A DNA stretch of 15,206 nucleotides from JAWOHX01 sp046484975 (GCA_046484975.1 JAWOHX010000025.1:1-15206); one strand, 5' to 3'. Numbered from the stretch's first letter, positions 6,745 to 13,789 are shown. Notes: a model not told the origin generated them from the sequence alone. Numbers and translations are program-made.

Positions 6745-7383
6745 ATGCAAAGACATGAAACGACTGGGAAAATCAAGGAAGGCGGCCTGGTGGCCGTGGT
6801 CCGGGCCCTGTCCCGGGAGGAGGCCTTCCGCATATTCGAATCTTGCCTGGAAGGCGGCGTGACGGCCATTGAACTGACATTCACCGTACCCGGCGCACAC
6901 CGGATCATTGAGGAACTGGTGTCCCGCTATGAGAATTCCCCGATGATCATCGGGGCGGGAACCGTCCTGGATCCCGAGACTGCCCGGGTGGCCATCCTTT
7001 CAGGCGCCCGTTACATCGTGAGTCCCTACCTGAACACGGAGACGGTGAAACTGTGCAACCGTTACCAGGTTCCTGTCATGCCCGGCGCCATGACCATCAA
7101 GGAAGTGGCCGAAGCCATGGAGGCGGGGGCCGACATCGTCAAGATTTTCCCGGGGGAACTGTTTGGCCCCGCCATCATCAAGGCCATCAAAGGCCCTCTT
7201 CCCCAGGCGCAGATGATGCCCACCGGAGGGGTGTCTTTGGACAACGTGGCGGAATGGATCAAGGCGGGTGCCGTGGCTGTGGGCGTGGGAAGCAATCTGA
7301 CCAGGGGGGACAGGAAAGAAGTGGTGGAAAACGCCCGTGAGTTCATCCGCAGGATCAAAGAGGCAAGGGAGAGAGTAAGATGA
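6745..7383 (+). CDS. KDPG / 4-hydroxy-2-oxoglutarate aldolase
   Basis: A 212-residue class I aldolase that splits 2-keto-3-deoxy-6-phosphogluconate into pyruvate and glyceraldehyde 3-phosphate. The Schiff-base lysine is K133 in VKIFPG, and the catalytic glutamate is E43 in IELTFT. GAGTV and the phosphate-binding PTGGV segment complete the TIM-barrel signature. The usual PGVATPTE segment is here PGAMTIKE, a mild divergence. The ribosome binding site is AGAGAGGG at 6731-6738, directly after the isomerase TAG, and the TGA overlaps the start of the kinase gene (ATGA). Pairing with KDG kinase is the classic lower Entner-Doudoroff arrangement, used for uronates and other sugar acids. Confidence 0.93.
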   Translation: MQRHETTGKIKEGGLVAVVRALSREEAFRIFESCLEGGVTAIELTFTVPGAHRIIEELVSRYENSPMIIGAGTVLDPETARVAILSGARYIVSPYLNTETVKLCNRYQVPVMPGAMTIKEVAEAMEAGADIVKIFPGELFGPAIIKAIKGPLPQAQMMPTGGVSLDNVAEWIKAGAVAVGVGSNLTRGDRKEVVENAREFIRRIKEARERVR

Positions 7384-8408
7384 AAAAAGTCGTGACATTC
7401 GGGGAAATCATGCTTCGGCTGAAATCCCCTGACAGGGAACGTCTCCTCCAGTCTCCAATGCTGGAGGCCACCTTCGGCGGCGGGGAAGCCAATGTGGCGG
7501 TCTCCCTGTCTCATTTCGGCGTGGAGACATCCTTTGTGAGTGTGCTTCCCGACAACGACATCTCAAAGGCCTGCATCGGGGAACTCAAGCGGTTCGGGGT
7601 GGGGACCGGGGACATCTCCTATGGAAAAGGAAGAATGGGCATCTATTTCCTGGAAGCCGGCGCTGTCCAGAGGCCTTCCAAGGTCGTTTACGACAGGGAA
7701 GGCGCCTCCATCGCCCTGGCCGGACCCGGATGCATTGACTGGGAAAGTGTGTTTCAGGACGCGGGTTGGTTCCACATCACCGGCATCACCCCTGCCATCA
7801 GCGAGCGGGCCATGGAGCTTTCCTTTGAAGCCGTCAAGGCCGCAAGGAAACACCGGGTCCCCGTCTCCTGCGACTTCAATTTCAGGAACAAACTTTGGAA
7901 ATACGGGAAAGCAGCCACGGAGGTCATGCCGGAACTGGTGAAGCATGTGGATGTGGGCATCGCCAACGAGGAGGATTGTCAGAAATCCCTGGGCATAGAC
8001 ATCCCCGCGGACGTGGATAAGGGACACCTTGAAACGGAAGACTACAGGGCCCTGGCGGAGAAGGTGCTGGAAACCTTCCCGGATTTGAAAATCATCGCCA
8101 TCACCCTGCGGGAAAGTGTCAACGCCGACATCAACCATTGGGCCGCCTGTCTGCATGACAGGAAGGACTTCCTCCTCAGCAAAAAGTATGAGATGAGCCA
8201 TATCATCGACCGGGTGGGAGGGGGAGACTCCTTCGCCGCCGGCCTTATCTACGGCCTCAACCACTGCAAGGACAACCAGGAAGCCCTGGAGTTCGCCGTG
8301 GCGGCCAGTTGCCTGAAGCATACCATATCCGGGGATTTCAACCGGGTATCCGTGGGAGAGGTGATGGCCCTGATGAAAGGGGACGCCTCCGGAAGGGTGC
8401 AGAGATAA
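7380..8408 (+). CDS. 2-dehydro-3-deoxygluconate kinase (PfkB family)
   Basis: A 342-residue ribokinase-type enzyme that phosphorylates 2-keto-3-deoxygluconate to KDPG, the substrate of the aldolase encoded just before it. The N-terminal FGEIMLRL and FGGGEANVAVSLS motifs bind the sugar. The C-terminal PfkB signature DRVGGGDSFAAGL carries the catalytic base D283. A SCDFNFRNKLW segment (around 160-170) is characteristic of KDG kinases. The start overlaps the aldolase stop by four bases. The stop is one base from the response regulator start, which ties the metabolic genes to the signalling genes in one transcript. A 2-keto-3-deoxygalactonate substrate is possible, but the aldolase partner favours KDG. 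Confidence 0.92.
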   Translation: MKKVVTFGEIMLRLKSPDRERLLQSPMLEATFGGGEANVAVSLSHFGVETSFVSVLPDNDISKACIGELKRFGVGTGDISYGKGRMGIYFLEAGAVQRPSKVVYDREGASIALAGPGCIDWESVFQDAGWFHITGITPAISERAMELSFEAVKAARKHRVPVSCDFNFRNKLWKYGKAATEVMPELVKHVDVGIANEEDCQKSLGIDIPADVDKGHLETEDYRALAEKVLETFPDLKIIAITLRESVNADINHWAACLHDRKDFLLSKKYEMSHIIDRVGGGDSFAAGLIYGLNHCKDNQEALEFAVAASCLKHTISGDFNRVSVGEVMALMKGDASGRVQR

Positions 8409-8409
8409 G

Positions 8410-9102
8410 ATGGACAAGCCCAAAATCCTCCTGGCGGACGACGATGAGAAAATACGGGACATGGTCAAGGAATACATGTCGGGACAAGGCTATGTCATTC
8501 ATGAGGCGGTGGATGGGGTTGACGCCCTGAACATCCTGGAGAAGATGGAGTTTTCCCTGGTGGTCCTGGACATTATGATGCCCAAGCTGGACGGATGGCG
8601 GGTGCTGAAAAGACTTCGCGAGACCTCCGAAATCCCCGTCATCATGCTGTCTGCCCGGGGGGAGGAATATGACAAACTCCACGGGTTCGAGCTGGGGGCG
8701 GACGATTATATGGTCAAGCCCTTCAGCCCGAAGGAGCTTCTGGCCAGGATCAAAGCCATACTGGGCCGTACAATCCGGGAAAAAGAACGGGATGAAAACG
8801 AAACCTTCGTATACAAAGGGCTTATGGTTGACTTTGCCTCCCGGGATGTCTACGTGGATGGGAAATCCGTCAGCATGACCCCCAAGGAACATGAGCTCCT
8901 GCGCTATTTTATCCAAAACGCCAGAAGGGCATTGACCCGGGAACAGCTGCTGGCGAAAGTATGGGGATATGACTACATGGGGGACGACAGGACCGTGGAC
9001 ACCCATGTGAAGATGCTGAGGGACAGCCTTGGCGCTTACAGGAAACTTATTGTGACGGTATGGGGCACGGGATACAAATTCCAGCCCAGTGAAGAATCAT
9101 GA
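8410..9102 (+). CDS. OmpR/PhoB-family response regulator
   Basis: A 230-residue two-component regulator. The receiver domain (residues 4-118) has the acidic pair D10/D11, phospho-acceptor D54 (LVVLDIMMP), switch residue S81 (IMLSARG) and K103 (DDYMVKPF). The C-terminal winged-helix DNA-binding domain (about 130-228) ends in the usual RTVDTHVKMLRDSLG and VWGTGYKF segments. The start lies one base after the KDG kinase stop, and the stop overlaps the histidine kinase start (ATGA). Three half-sites at 11-bp spacing before the gene at 10570 are a good candidate target, since OmpR-family dimers bind direct repeats of that period. The signal is unknown; operon context hints at sugar or envelope status. 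Confidence 0.95.
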   Translation: MDKPKILLADDDEKIRDMVKEYMSGQGYVIHEAVDGVDALNILEKMEFSLVVLDIMMPKLDGWRVLKRLRETSEIPVIMLSARGEEYDKLHGFELGADDYMVKPFSPKELLARIKAILGRTIREKERDENETFVYKGLMVDFASRDVYVDGKSVSMTPKEHELLRYFIQNARRALTREQLLAKVWGYDYMGDDRTVDTHVKMLRDSLGAYRKLIVTVWGTGYKFQPSEES

Positions 9103-10472
9103 GGAGCATCCGGTCCAAGCTCTGGGTGGGCATGATGATCCTGGTCGCAGTCATGCTGTTGCTGTTATGGTTGCTGCAGATCATATTCCTGGAGAATATC
9201 TATACCACCATCCACATCAACCGGGTCAAAGCCAAGGGATACGAGGTCATCAGGCAGATCACCACGGAAGGTGTAATCCAGCCTGGGAACCTCATCGATG
9301 AGTTTTCCCATCTCTCAAATGCATATATCGAAATCATCGATGCAGAGGGAAAAATCCTGTACCGGGCGAGCCTGAACGTGGACGGGCAGACCATGAACAT
9401 GTTCAACCGGGGAAAAAACGAGATCATCCGGACGATCTTCGCCGGTGGGGAAAAGGTGACTGAGATGACGCATCCTCGGTTTTCCAGCAGCCATTTGCTC
9501 ATGGGCCTTCCCATAGAAACCGACGGGAGCATCCTGGGGGCTTTCCTCATCAGCTTCCCCCTGGCACCGGTGGAGGAAACCGCAGAGATCCTGAAGAGCC
9601 AGCTGGCCTTGATCTCTGCCATCCTGCTGCTTGTGGCGCTGGTGATTTCCTTCATCCTGGCAAGGTCCTTCACCCGGCCTCTCCTGAAAATCCATGCTGT
9701 CACCGAACAGATGGAAAAAGGAGACTACACCGGCACCATTCGGCTGAAAAACAAGGATGAGATTGGCAATCTGGCCCGTTCCATCAACAATCTGAGCGGA
9801 CGCCTGGCCGTTACCGAAAACCTTCGGAAGGAGCTGGTTGCAAATGTCTCCCATGAACTGCGTACCCCCCTCAGCCTGATCCGGGGATACGCGGAAACCT
9901 TGCGGGATGTCACCGGGGACAATCCGGAAAAAAGGCAAGGCCAGTTGGACATCATCATCGATGAGTCGGACCGCCTGAAAAAGATTGTGGACGACATCCT
10001 GGACCTCTCCCAGATTCAGGCCGGAAGCATGCTTCTCCAGAAGGGCATGTTCAGCCTCAGCCAGGTCCTGGGAAGCGTTGCCGGGAAATTCCATGTCCTC
10101 TGTGAGAGCAAGGGGCTGTCCATACGGGAGGACTTTGAAGAGGATAAAATGGTATTGGCGGACCGGAAAAGAGTGGAGCAGGTCCTTTACAATCTCATGG
10201 GCAACGCCATCGCCCACTCAGGGAAGGGGATGGTGATCACCGTCAGGGCCTATGACAAAGACAAAAAAACCCGTGTGGAGATCATTGACCAGGGGAAAGG
10301 GATTTCCCCGGAGGACCTACCCTTCATCTGGGACCGGTACTACAAGGGAAGCGGCGCAAAGGGCATGGGCCTGGGACTGACCATCGTCAAGGGGATTTTC
10401 GAAGCCCACAGGATGGAATACGGGGTTTCCAGCACCGAGGGCAGTGGATCCACCTTCTGGTTTGAAATTTAA
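9099..10472 (+). CDS. Membrane sensor histidine kinase
   Basis: A 457-residue sensor with two membrane helices (about 9-31 and 169-190) that flank an extracellular sensing domain of about 135 residues. That domain contains an AYIEIIDAEGKILYRAS segment typical of a PAS/Cache-like fold. A HAMP linker follows (190-242), then the HisKA dimerisation domain with phospho-accepting H252 (NVSHELRTPLS). The HATPase domain shows N369 (LYNLMGNAIAHSG), D397 (IIDQGKGI), the F-box DLPFIWDRYYKG and the G2 box GMGLGLTIVKGIF. All catalytic boxes are intact. The gene is translationally coupled to the response regulator and would phosphorylate it. What it senses cannot be read from the sequence. Confidence 0.95.
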   Translation: MRSIRSKLWVGMMILVAVMLLLLWLLQIIFLENIYTTIHINRVKAKGYEVIRQITTEGVIQPGNLIDEFSHLSNAYIEIIDAEGKILYRASLNVDGQTMNMFNRGKNEIIRTIFAGGEKVTEMTHPRFSSSHLLMGLPIETDGSILGAFLISFPLAPVEETAEILKSQLALISAILLLVALVISFILARSFTRPLLKIHAVTEQMEKGDYTGTIRLKNKDEIGNLARSINNLSGRLAVTENLRKELVANVSHELRTPLSLIRGYAETLRDVTGDNPEKRQGQLDIIIDESDRLKKIVDDILDLSQIQAGSMLLQKGMFSLSQVLGSVAGKFHVLCESKGLSIREDFEEDKMVLADRKRVEQVLYNLMGNAIAHSGKGMVITVRAYDKDKKTRVEIIDQGKGISPEDLPFIWDRYYKGSGAKGMGLGLTIVKGIFEAHRMEYGVSSTEGSGSTFWFEI

Positions 10473-10492
10473 TCAAGTGACGTTCTCCTCAA

Positions 10493-10536
10493 TGACACGA
10501 GTTTCACACACTTCTCACACAATCCGGTTATATCAT
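10493..10536 (+). promoter_or_regulatory. Three tandem half-sites at 11-bp period plus -10, likely response-regulator operator
   Basis: TGACAC (10493-10498), TCACAC (10504-10509) and TCACAC (10515-10520) recur every 11 bp. Candidate -10 elements TATATC/TATCAT lie at 10529-10536. No consensus -35 is present; the last repeat lies close to where one would sit. That layout fits an activator-dependent promoter bound by an OmpR-family dimer. The adjacent response regulator is the obvious candidate (inference). Confidence 0.6.
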
Positions 10537-10569
10537 GGGAGCATGAGTTCATTGAAAGGAGAAAAACCC

Positions 10570-10860
10570 ATGAAGAAAACAAGAATACTGACAGTGGCAT
10601 TGGTGGCATTGAGCCTGGTCATCGCAGGAGGGGTTGTCATGGCCGCAAGCATGACCCCGGAGATGCTGGCTGAGAAAACCGCCGTGCTGGACCAGAGGGT
10701 GGCCGAGGGCGTCATCACGGAAGACGTGAAGGCCGAGATCCTTGAGGCTTTTGCAAACTGCGACGGCAACAAGACCGAAATCGGGAAAACCTACGGGATT
10801 TCCTTTGGCAGGCAGCTCAGGCAGGGCGGGCAAATGAGAGGCCTCCGGAACGGGAAATAG
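10570..10860 (+). CDS. Small secreted protein, DUF2680/YckD-like
   Basis: A 96-residue exported protein. The signal peptide (MKKTRILTVALVALSLVIAG...) probably ends at VMA/AS between residues 25 and 26. The mature part has a helical segment TPEMLAEKTAVLDQRVAEGVITEDVKAEILEAF, a pattern seen in DUF2680-type small secreted proteins of Bacillota. A basic, glycine- and glutamine-rich tail (GRQLRQGGQMRGLRNGK) follows. ATG 10570 was chosen because AAGGAG (10556-10561) lies eight bases upstream; the longer reading frame from 10444 overlaps the histidine kinase gene and the promoter repeats. Position right after the two-component genes, with its own 11-bp repeat operator, recalls how small envelope proteins such as CpxP and Spy are regulon members of their sensor systems. 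That is an analogy, not homology. Confidence 0.75.
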   Translation: MKKTRILTVALVALSLVIAGGVVMAASMTPEMLAEKTAVLDQRVAEGVITEDVKAEILEAFANCDGNKTEIGKTYGISFGRQLRQGGQMRGLRNGK

Positions 10861-10885
10861 GGAGCATAAGTGCTTCTGTAGGAAC

Positions 10886-10899
10886 GGGCCATATGGCCC
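10886..10899. repeat. Short perfect palindrome GGGCCATATGGCCC
   Basis: A 14-nt perfect palindrome (5-bp stem with ATAT at the centre) 26 bases after the small secreted protein gene. No T-tract follows. It sits five bases before a longer hairpin, so both may act together in the purC leader or in stopping upstream transcription. Confidence 0.5.
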
Positions 10900-10904
10900 A
10901 AAGG

Positions 10905-10936
10905 GCAATGAGGATGCGAATAGGCATCCTCATTGC
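10905..10936. repeat. Perfect 13-bp stem hairpin upstream of purC
   Basis: GCAATGAGGATGC (10905-10917), loop GAATAG, GCATCCTCATTGC (10924-10936): an exact 13-bp stem with a 6-nt loop. There is no following T-run. It ends 12 bases before the likely purC -10, so it could be an operator covering the -35 position or a U-less terminator for the gene at 10570. Confidence 0.6.
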
Positions 10937-10948
10937 TGCGAAATCGGG

Positions 10949-10954
10949 TATAAT
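10949..10954 (+). promoter_or_regulatory. -10 element of the purC-like gene
   Basis: A perfect TATAAT is present but no good -35 lies 16-18 bp upstream; that position falls inside the right arm of the 13-bp hairpin. The promoter may need an activator or be controlled by a protein bound at the inverted repeat. Confidence 0.4.
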
Positions 10955-11000
10955 GGAGGAAATATAGACTCTTAAAAAGCCGAAAGGAGACCAACCGGAC

Positions 11001-11696
11001 ATGAAACTCGTGTATACAGGCAAGACGAAAGACGTATATGACCCGGGTGATGGAAGCTATATTCTGAAATTCAAGGATGACATGACGGGGGAGAACGGGG
11101 TGTTTGATCCCGGCGCCAATCAGGTGGGACTTGTAATGGAGGGGGCCGGCAGGGCCGGTCTGCGCTTGACCGCATTCTTTTTTGAGGTTCTGAATGGAAA
11201 AGGGATTCCCACCCATTACCTGGATGCGGATCCTGGAAAGGCCATTATGCGTGTCAAGCCCGCCGCTGTATTCGGGAAAGGGATTGAAATCATCTGCAGG
11301 TACAGGGCAGTAGGAAGTTTTTATCGCCGTTACGGCATGTACGTGGAAGAAGGGCAGCCCCTTGATTGTTTCGTGGAAATCACGCTGAAAGATGATGAAC
11401 GGCAGGATCCTCCCGCCACGGAAGACGCCCTGGTCATGTTGGGCATCCTCACGAGGGAGGAATATGCCGCCATTGTGGCGCTGGCGGCCAGGACCGGCCG
11501 GATTGTCAGGGAAGAACTGGCAAAACGGGATATCGAGCTCTATGACATCAAGTTCGAATTCGGCAGGACACCCGAGGAAAACCGGATCATGCTCATCGAC
11601 GAGATTTCCGGGGGAAACATGCGTGCATACAGGGACAACAGGAGACTGGAGCCCCTTGAACTGGAAGCCATCCTCCTTCCTGGCGACGGGGAATAA
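11001..11696 (+). CDS. Divergent SAICAR synthetase (PurC-like), orphan gene
   Basis: A 231-residue protein of the SAICAR synthetase family, which joins aspartate to CAIR in purine synthesis. Family marks are GKTKDVYD at residues 7-14 (ATP-lid region), RYRAVGSFYRRYG (in place of VRNxAAGS), TLKDDERQDPP, and YDIKFEFGR. Two substrate-site segments differ from classic PurC: the KGxLNN motif is replaced by PGANQVGLVMEGAGRAG, and DEISPDTxR is replaced by DEISGGNMR. It therefore belongs to a distinct subgroup whose exact reaction is uncertain. No other purine genes are nearby; it is a single-gene unit with its own -10 and AAGGAG (10984-10989), eleven bases before ATG. A SAICAR synthetase role is the default reading. 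Confidence 0.82.
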   Translation: MKLVYTGKTKDVYDPGDGSYILKFKDDMTGENGVFDPGANQVGLVMEGAGRAGLRLTAFFFEVLNGKGIPTHYLDADPGKAIMRVKPAAVFGKGIEIICRYRAVGSFYRRYGMYVEEGQPLDCFVEITLKDDERQDPPATEDALVMLGILTREEYAAIVALAARTGRIVREELAKRDIELYDIKFEFGRTPEENRIMLIDEISGGNMRAYRDNRRLEPLELEAILLPGDGE

Positions 11697-11835
11697 GCAC
11701 AGGAAAAGAATGCTTGTCACAATGCTGAGACCAGCCATCGAAGGAGGTACTGCATAGGCAGAGGCAATGACCCTGGTGAAACCAGAAACGGGGATACGGG
11801 CATGAAAATGGCATGAAATTTCCACCGGGGCATCA

Positions 11836-11872
11836 GAAATATTTTGATATTTCCATCTGGAAAGGGTATAAT
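11836..11872 (+). promoter_or_regulatory. Strong promoter with inverted repeat, FMN lipoprotein gene
   Basis: TTGATA (11844-11849) and TATAAT (11867-11872) are spaced by exactly 17 bp. An inverted repeat GAAATAT (11836-11842), TTTG, ATATTTC (11847-11853) overlaps the -35, a possible repressor site. Transcription would start near 11879, about 30 nt before ATG. Confidence 0.65.
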
Positions 11873-11909
11873 GTCTATGGCTATATTGCAACAGGGAAAG
11901 GAAGAAACC

Positions 11910-12740
11910 ATGAGAAAGTATATTATTTTATTTGCAGTGGTATTTGCATTGGCAGGATTGATGGGTGTTATGATTGGTTGCCGGAAACCTGTGGAAGATA
12001 ACTGGAAGGATGGCGTATATTTCGCCATGCAGGAGGATTTCAGCGCCACATCCGGTTGGAAATCCACCTTGATGCTTGTGGTGTCAGGAGGGAAGATCAC
12101 TGAGGCCAATTGGGATGCCGCCCATATCAGCGCAGGAAAAAGCAAGAAACAGGAAAGCATCGACGGGGAATACAGGATGGTTGAACTGGGGAATTCCATT
12201 TCCGAATGGCACGAGCAGGCCGCCCTGGTGGAGGCATTCCTGGTTGAGACACAGAACGTCCATGCCATCAATGTCAGCAGTGGATACACGGATTCCATCA
12301 CAGGAGTCACCATCCGTGTGACGGACTTCGTTGCCCTTACCCAACTGGCCCTGAACAAAGGCCCCGTTGGACTCGGCCCCTATTCAGATGGACCAAAGTA
12401 CGCCGAGAGTGCCGATTTCAATCCCAACTCCGGATGGAAGTCAACCCTGAACCTCACTGTCATCAATGGCTATGTGGCCGCAGCCAACTGGAGCGCAGTC
12501 CACAAGGACGGGGGCAAGGACAAGAAGACCTCCAGCATCGACGGGGAGTACAAGATGGTGGAACTGGGACAGTCCATATCCGAGTGGCATGAACAGGCCT
12601 TACTCATTGAGAAGATGCTTTATGACACCCAGGATCCTTCCATGATTCCCGCAAAGAGTGACGGCTATGCCGACGCCATTTCCGGGGTGACCATCCGCAT
12701 CAGTGATTTCATCGCACTGGCGAATGAAGCCCTGAAATAG
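11910..12740 (+). CDS. Lipoprotein with two tandem FMN-binding domains (PplA-like)
   Basis: A 276-residue extracellular flavoprotein. The signal peptide ends at lipobox MIGC, with the lipid-bearing cysteine at residue 24. Two FMN-binding domains follow (about 31-148 and 155-276). They are near copies: SGWKST, SIDGEY(R/K)MVELG and SISEWHEQA occur in both. Each ends in a flavinylation-type motif, DSITGVT (128-134) and DAISGVT (255-261), with T134 and T261 as predicted sites of phosphoester-linked FMN. The usual motif is SGAT, so valine replaces alanine in both. The layout matches PplA, the two-FMN lipoprotein of Listeria extracellular electron transfer. The ApbE gene needed to attach FMN is convergent and adjacent. 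AAAGGAAG before ATG 11910 decides the start. Confidence 0.9.
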   Translation: MRKYIILFAVVFALAGLMGVMIGCRKPVEDNWKDGVYFAMQEDFSATSGWKSTLMLVVSGGKITEANWDAAHISAGKSKKQESIDGEYRMVELGNSISEWHEQAALVEAFLVETQNVHAINVSSGYTDSITGVTIRVTDFVALTQLALNKGPVGLGPYSDGPKYAESADFNPNSGWKSTLNLTVINGYVAAANWSAVHKDGGKDKKTSSIDGEYKMVELGQSISEWHEQALLIEKMLYDTQDPSMIPAKSDGYADAISGVTIRISDFIALANEALK

Positions 12741-12761
12741 TCACAGGACCTTTACATGATG

Positions 12762-12791
12762 GCACCTCCTCCGCGGGGGTGCTATTTTTTT
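12762..12791 (+). terminator. Rho-independent terminator of the FMN lipoprotein gene
   Basis: An 8-bp stem with one G-U pair (GCACCTCC 12762-12769 with GGGGGTGC 12775-12782), loop TCCGC, then TA and seven T (12785-12791). The stop codon of the convergent apbE gene lies inside it. Confidence 0.85.
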
Positions 12792-13789
12792 GCATTCATG
12801 AATTCAATTTTAATGTCTTGCCCGATACCCGAGGAATACAGCACCTTGTCCGTGTCCGTGAAGAAAACCGCTTCCGTGTCCGAAAGGCTTTCCACCAGGG
12901 CCATGCCTTTTTCAAGTCCCAGGGCGAAAACCGCGGTGGACAGGGCATCTCCGTCCATGGACAGGTTGCTGACGATTGATACGCCTTTCAGGTCTGACGC
13001 CACAGGGAATCCAGTGAAGGGGTCCAGAATATGGTGGTACAGCTTGTCGTCCTGGACGAAATACCGTTCATAAATGCCCGAGGTCACCACGGATTTCTCA
13101 TTCACGTGAAGCACCGCGAAATATTCCCCCCTTGGGGAAAAGGGATCCTGGATCCCGATCCGCCATTGGTCACCGCCGGGCTTCTTCCCGAGGGTGAGCA
13201 CATTCCCGCCCAGGTTGATGATGGCGCTGGAGCATCCGTTCTCCCGCAGGAAGACAAGGACACGGTCAGCGATGTATCCTTTCGCAATGCCCCCCAGGTC
13301 CAGCTCCATCCCTTTTTCAGAGAGGTAAACCCACCCATCCCCGATGTCAATTCCCCCGATGTCCATCAGTGCCATGGCCCTGGTGATATCCGCCGAGGGA
13401 GGGATGCTTTCACCAGCCCCACCGATGTCCCACAGGCTGACCAGGGGGCCGATGGTGATGTCGAAAGTCCCCTGGCTGGTCAGATGATATCCAATTCCCG
13501 CCCGGATGACATCAATGGTCTCCGAAGAAACATCCACGGGGGCGATGCCGGCCATGGCATTGATCCGGGAGATGTCACTTGATGCCATGTTCCTTGAAAG
13601 GAGTCCCTCCAGCCTTTTGATTTCCAGGAAAGCCAGGTCGATGAGCTCCTCCGGGCTGCCATCGTACAGGGTGACGGTGACATAGGTCCCAAGATAGAAG
13701 TCTGCTTTGGAAACAGGCTGGGGGATTTTCCTGCAGGAAGCCGGCAGGAGAAGGAGGGGCAACAGGAGGATGAGGATGATTTTTTTCAT
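12782..13789 (-). CDS. FAD:protein FMN transferase (ApbE/FmnB), lipoprotein
   Basis: A 335-residue enzyme that moves FMN from FAD to a threonine of target proteins outside the cytoplasm. The signal peptide is rich in leucine and ends near C19 (LPASC), an imperfect but likely lipobox. Family motifs in order are GTYVTVTLY, DLGGIAKGY (164-172), INLGGN, HHILDP (252-257) with TGFP, and the metal-binding DGDALSTAVFALG. Length is normal. The start at 13789 gives a proper signal peptide; longer reading would cross the divergent promoter. It lies between the double FMN lipoprotein, its probable substrate, and a type II NADH dehydrogenase gene, the same companions as FmnB in Listeria. The ribosome binding site is weak (GGACGGAAACC before ATG). 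Confidence 0.94.
   Translation of the reverse strand: MKKIILILLLPLLLLPASCRKIPQPVSKADFYLGTYVTVTLYDGSPEELIDLAFLEIKRLEGLLSRNMASSDISRINAMAGIAPVDVSSETIDVIRAGIGYHLTSQGTFDITIGPLVSLWDIGGAGESIPPSADITRAMALMDIGGIDIGDGWVYLSEKGMELDLGGIAKGYIADRVLVFLRENGCSSAIINLGGNVLTLGKKPGGDQWRIGIQDPFSPRGEYFAVLHVNEKSVVTSGIYERYFVQDDKLYHHILDPFTGFPVASDLKGVSIVSNLSMDGDALSTAVFALGLEKGMALVESLSDTEAVFFTDTDKVLYSSGIGQDIKIEFMNAKK

Noticed and set aside
7563..8477. Long minus-strand frame opposite the KDG kinase
   Set aside because: Antisense shadow of a well-supported PfkB gene, without a start signal or family motif.
10444..10569. Upstream extension of the small secreted protein gene
   Set aside because: It overlaps the histidine kinase end and the promoter repeats; the ribosome binding site and signal peptide both support ATG 10570.
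11697..11835. Riboswitch in the gap before the FMN lipoprotein gene (CTGAGA and GGTGAAACC segments)
   Set aside because: The TPP, FMN and cobalamin aptamer cores cannot be assembled from the sequence, and the stretch lies upstream of the predicted transcription start near 11879. An AAGGAGG at about 11741 has no following ATG.
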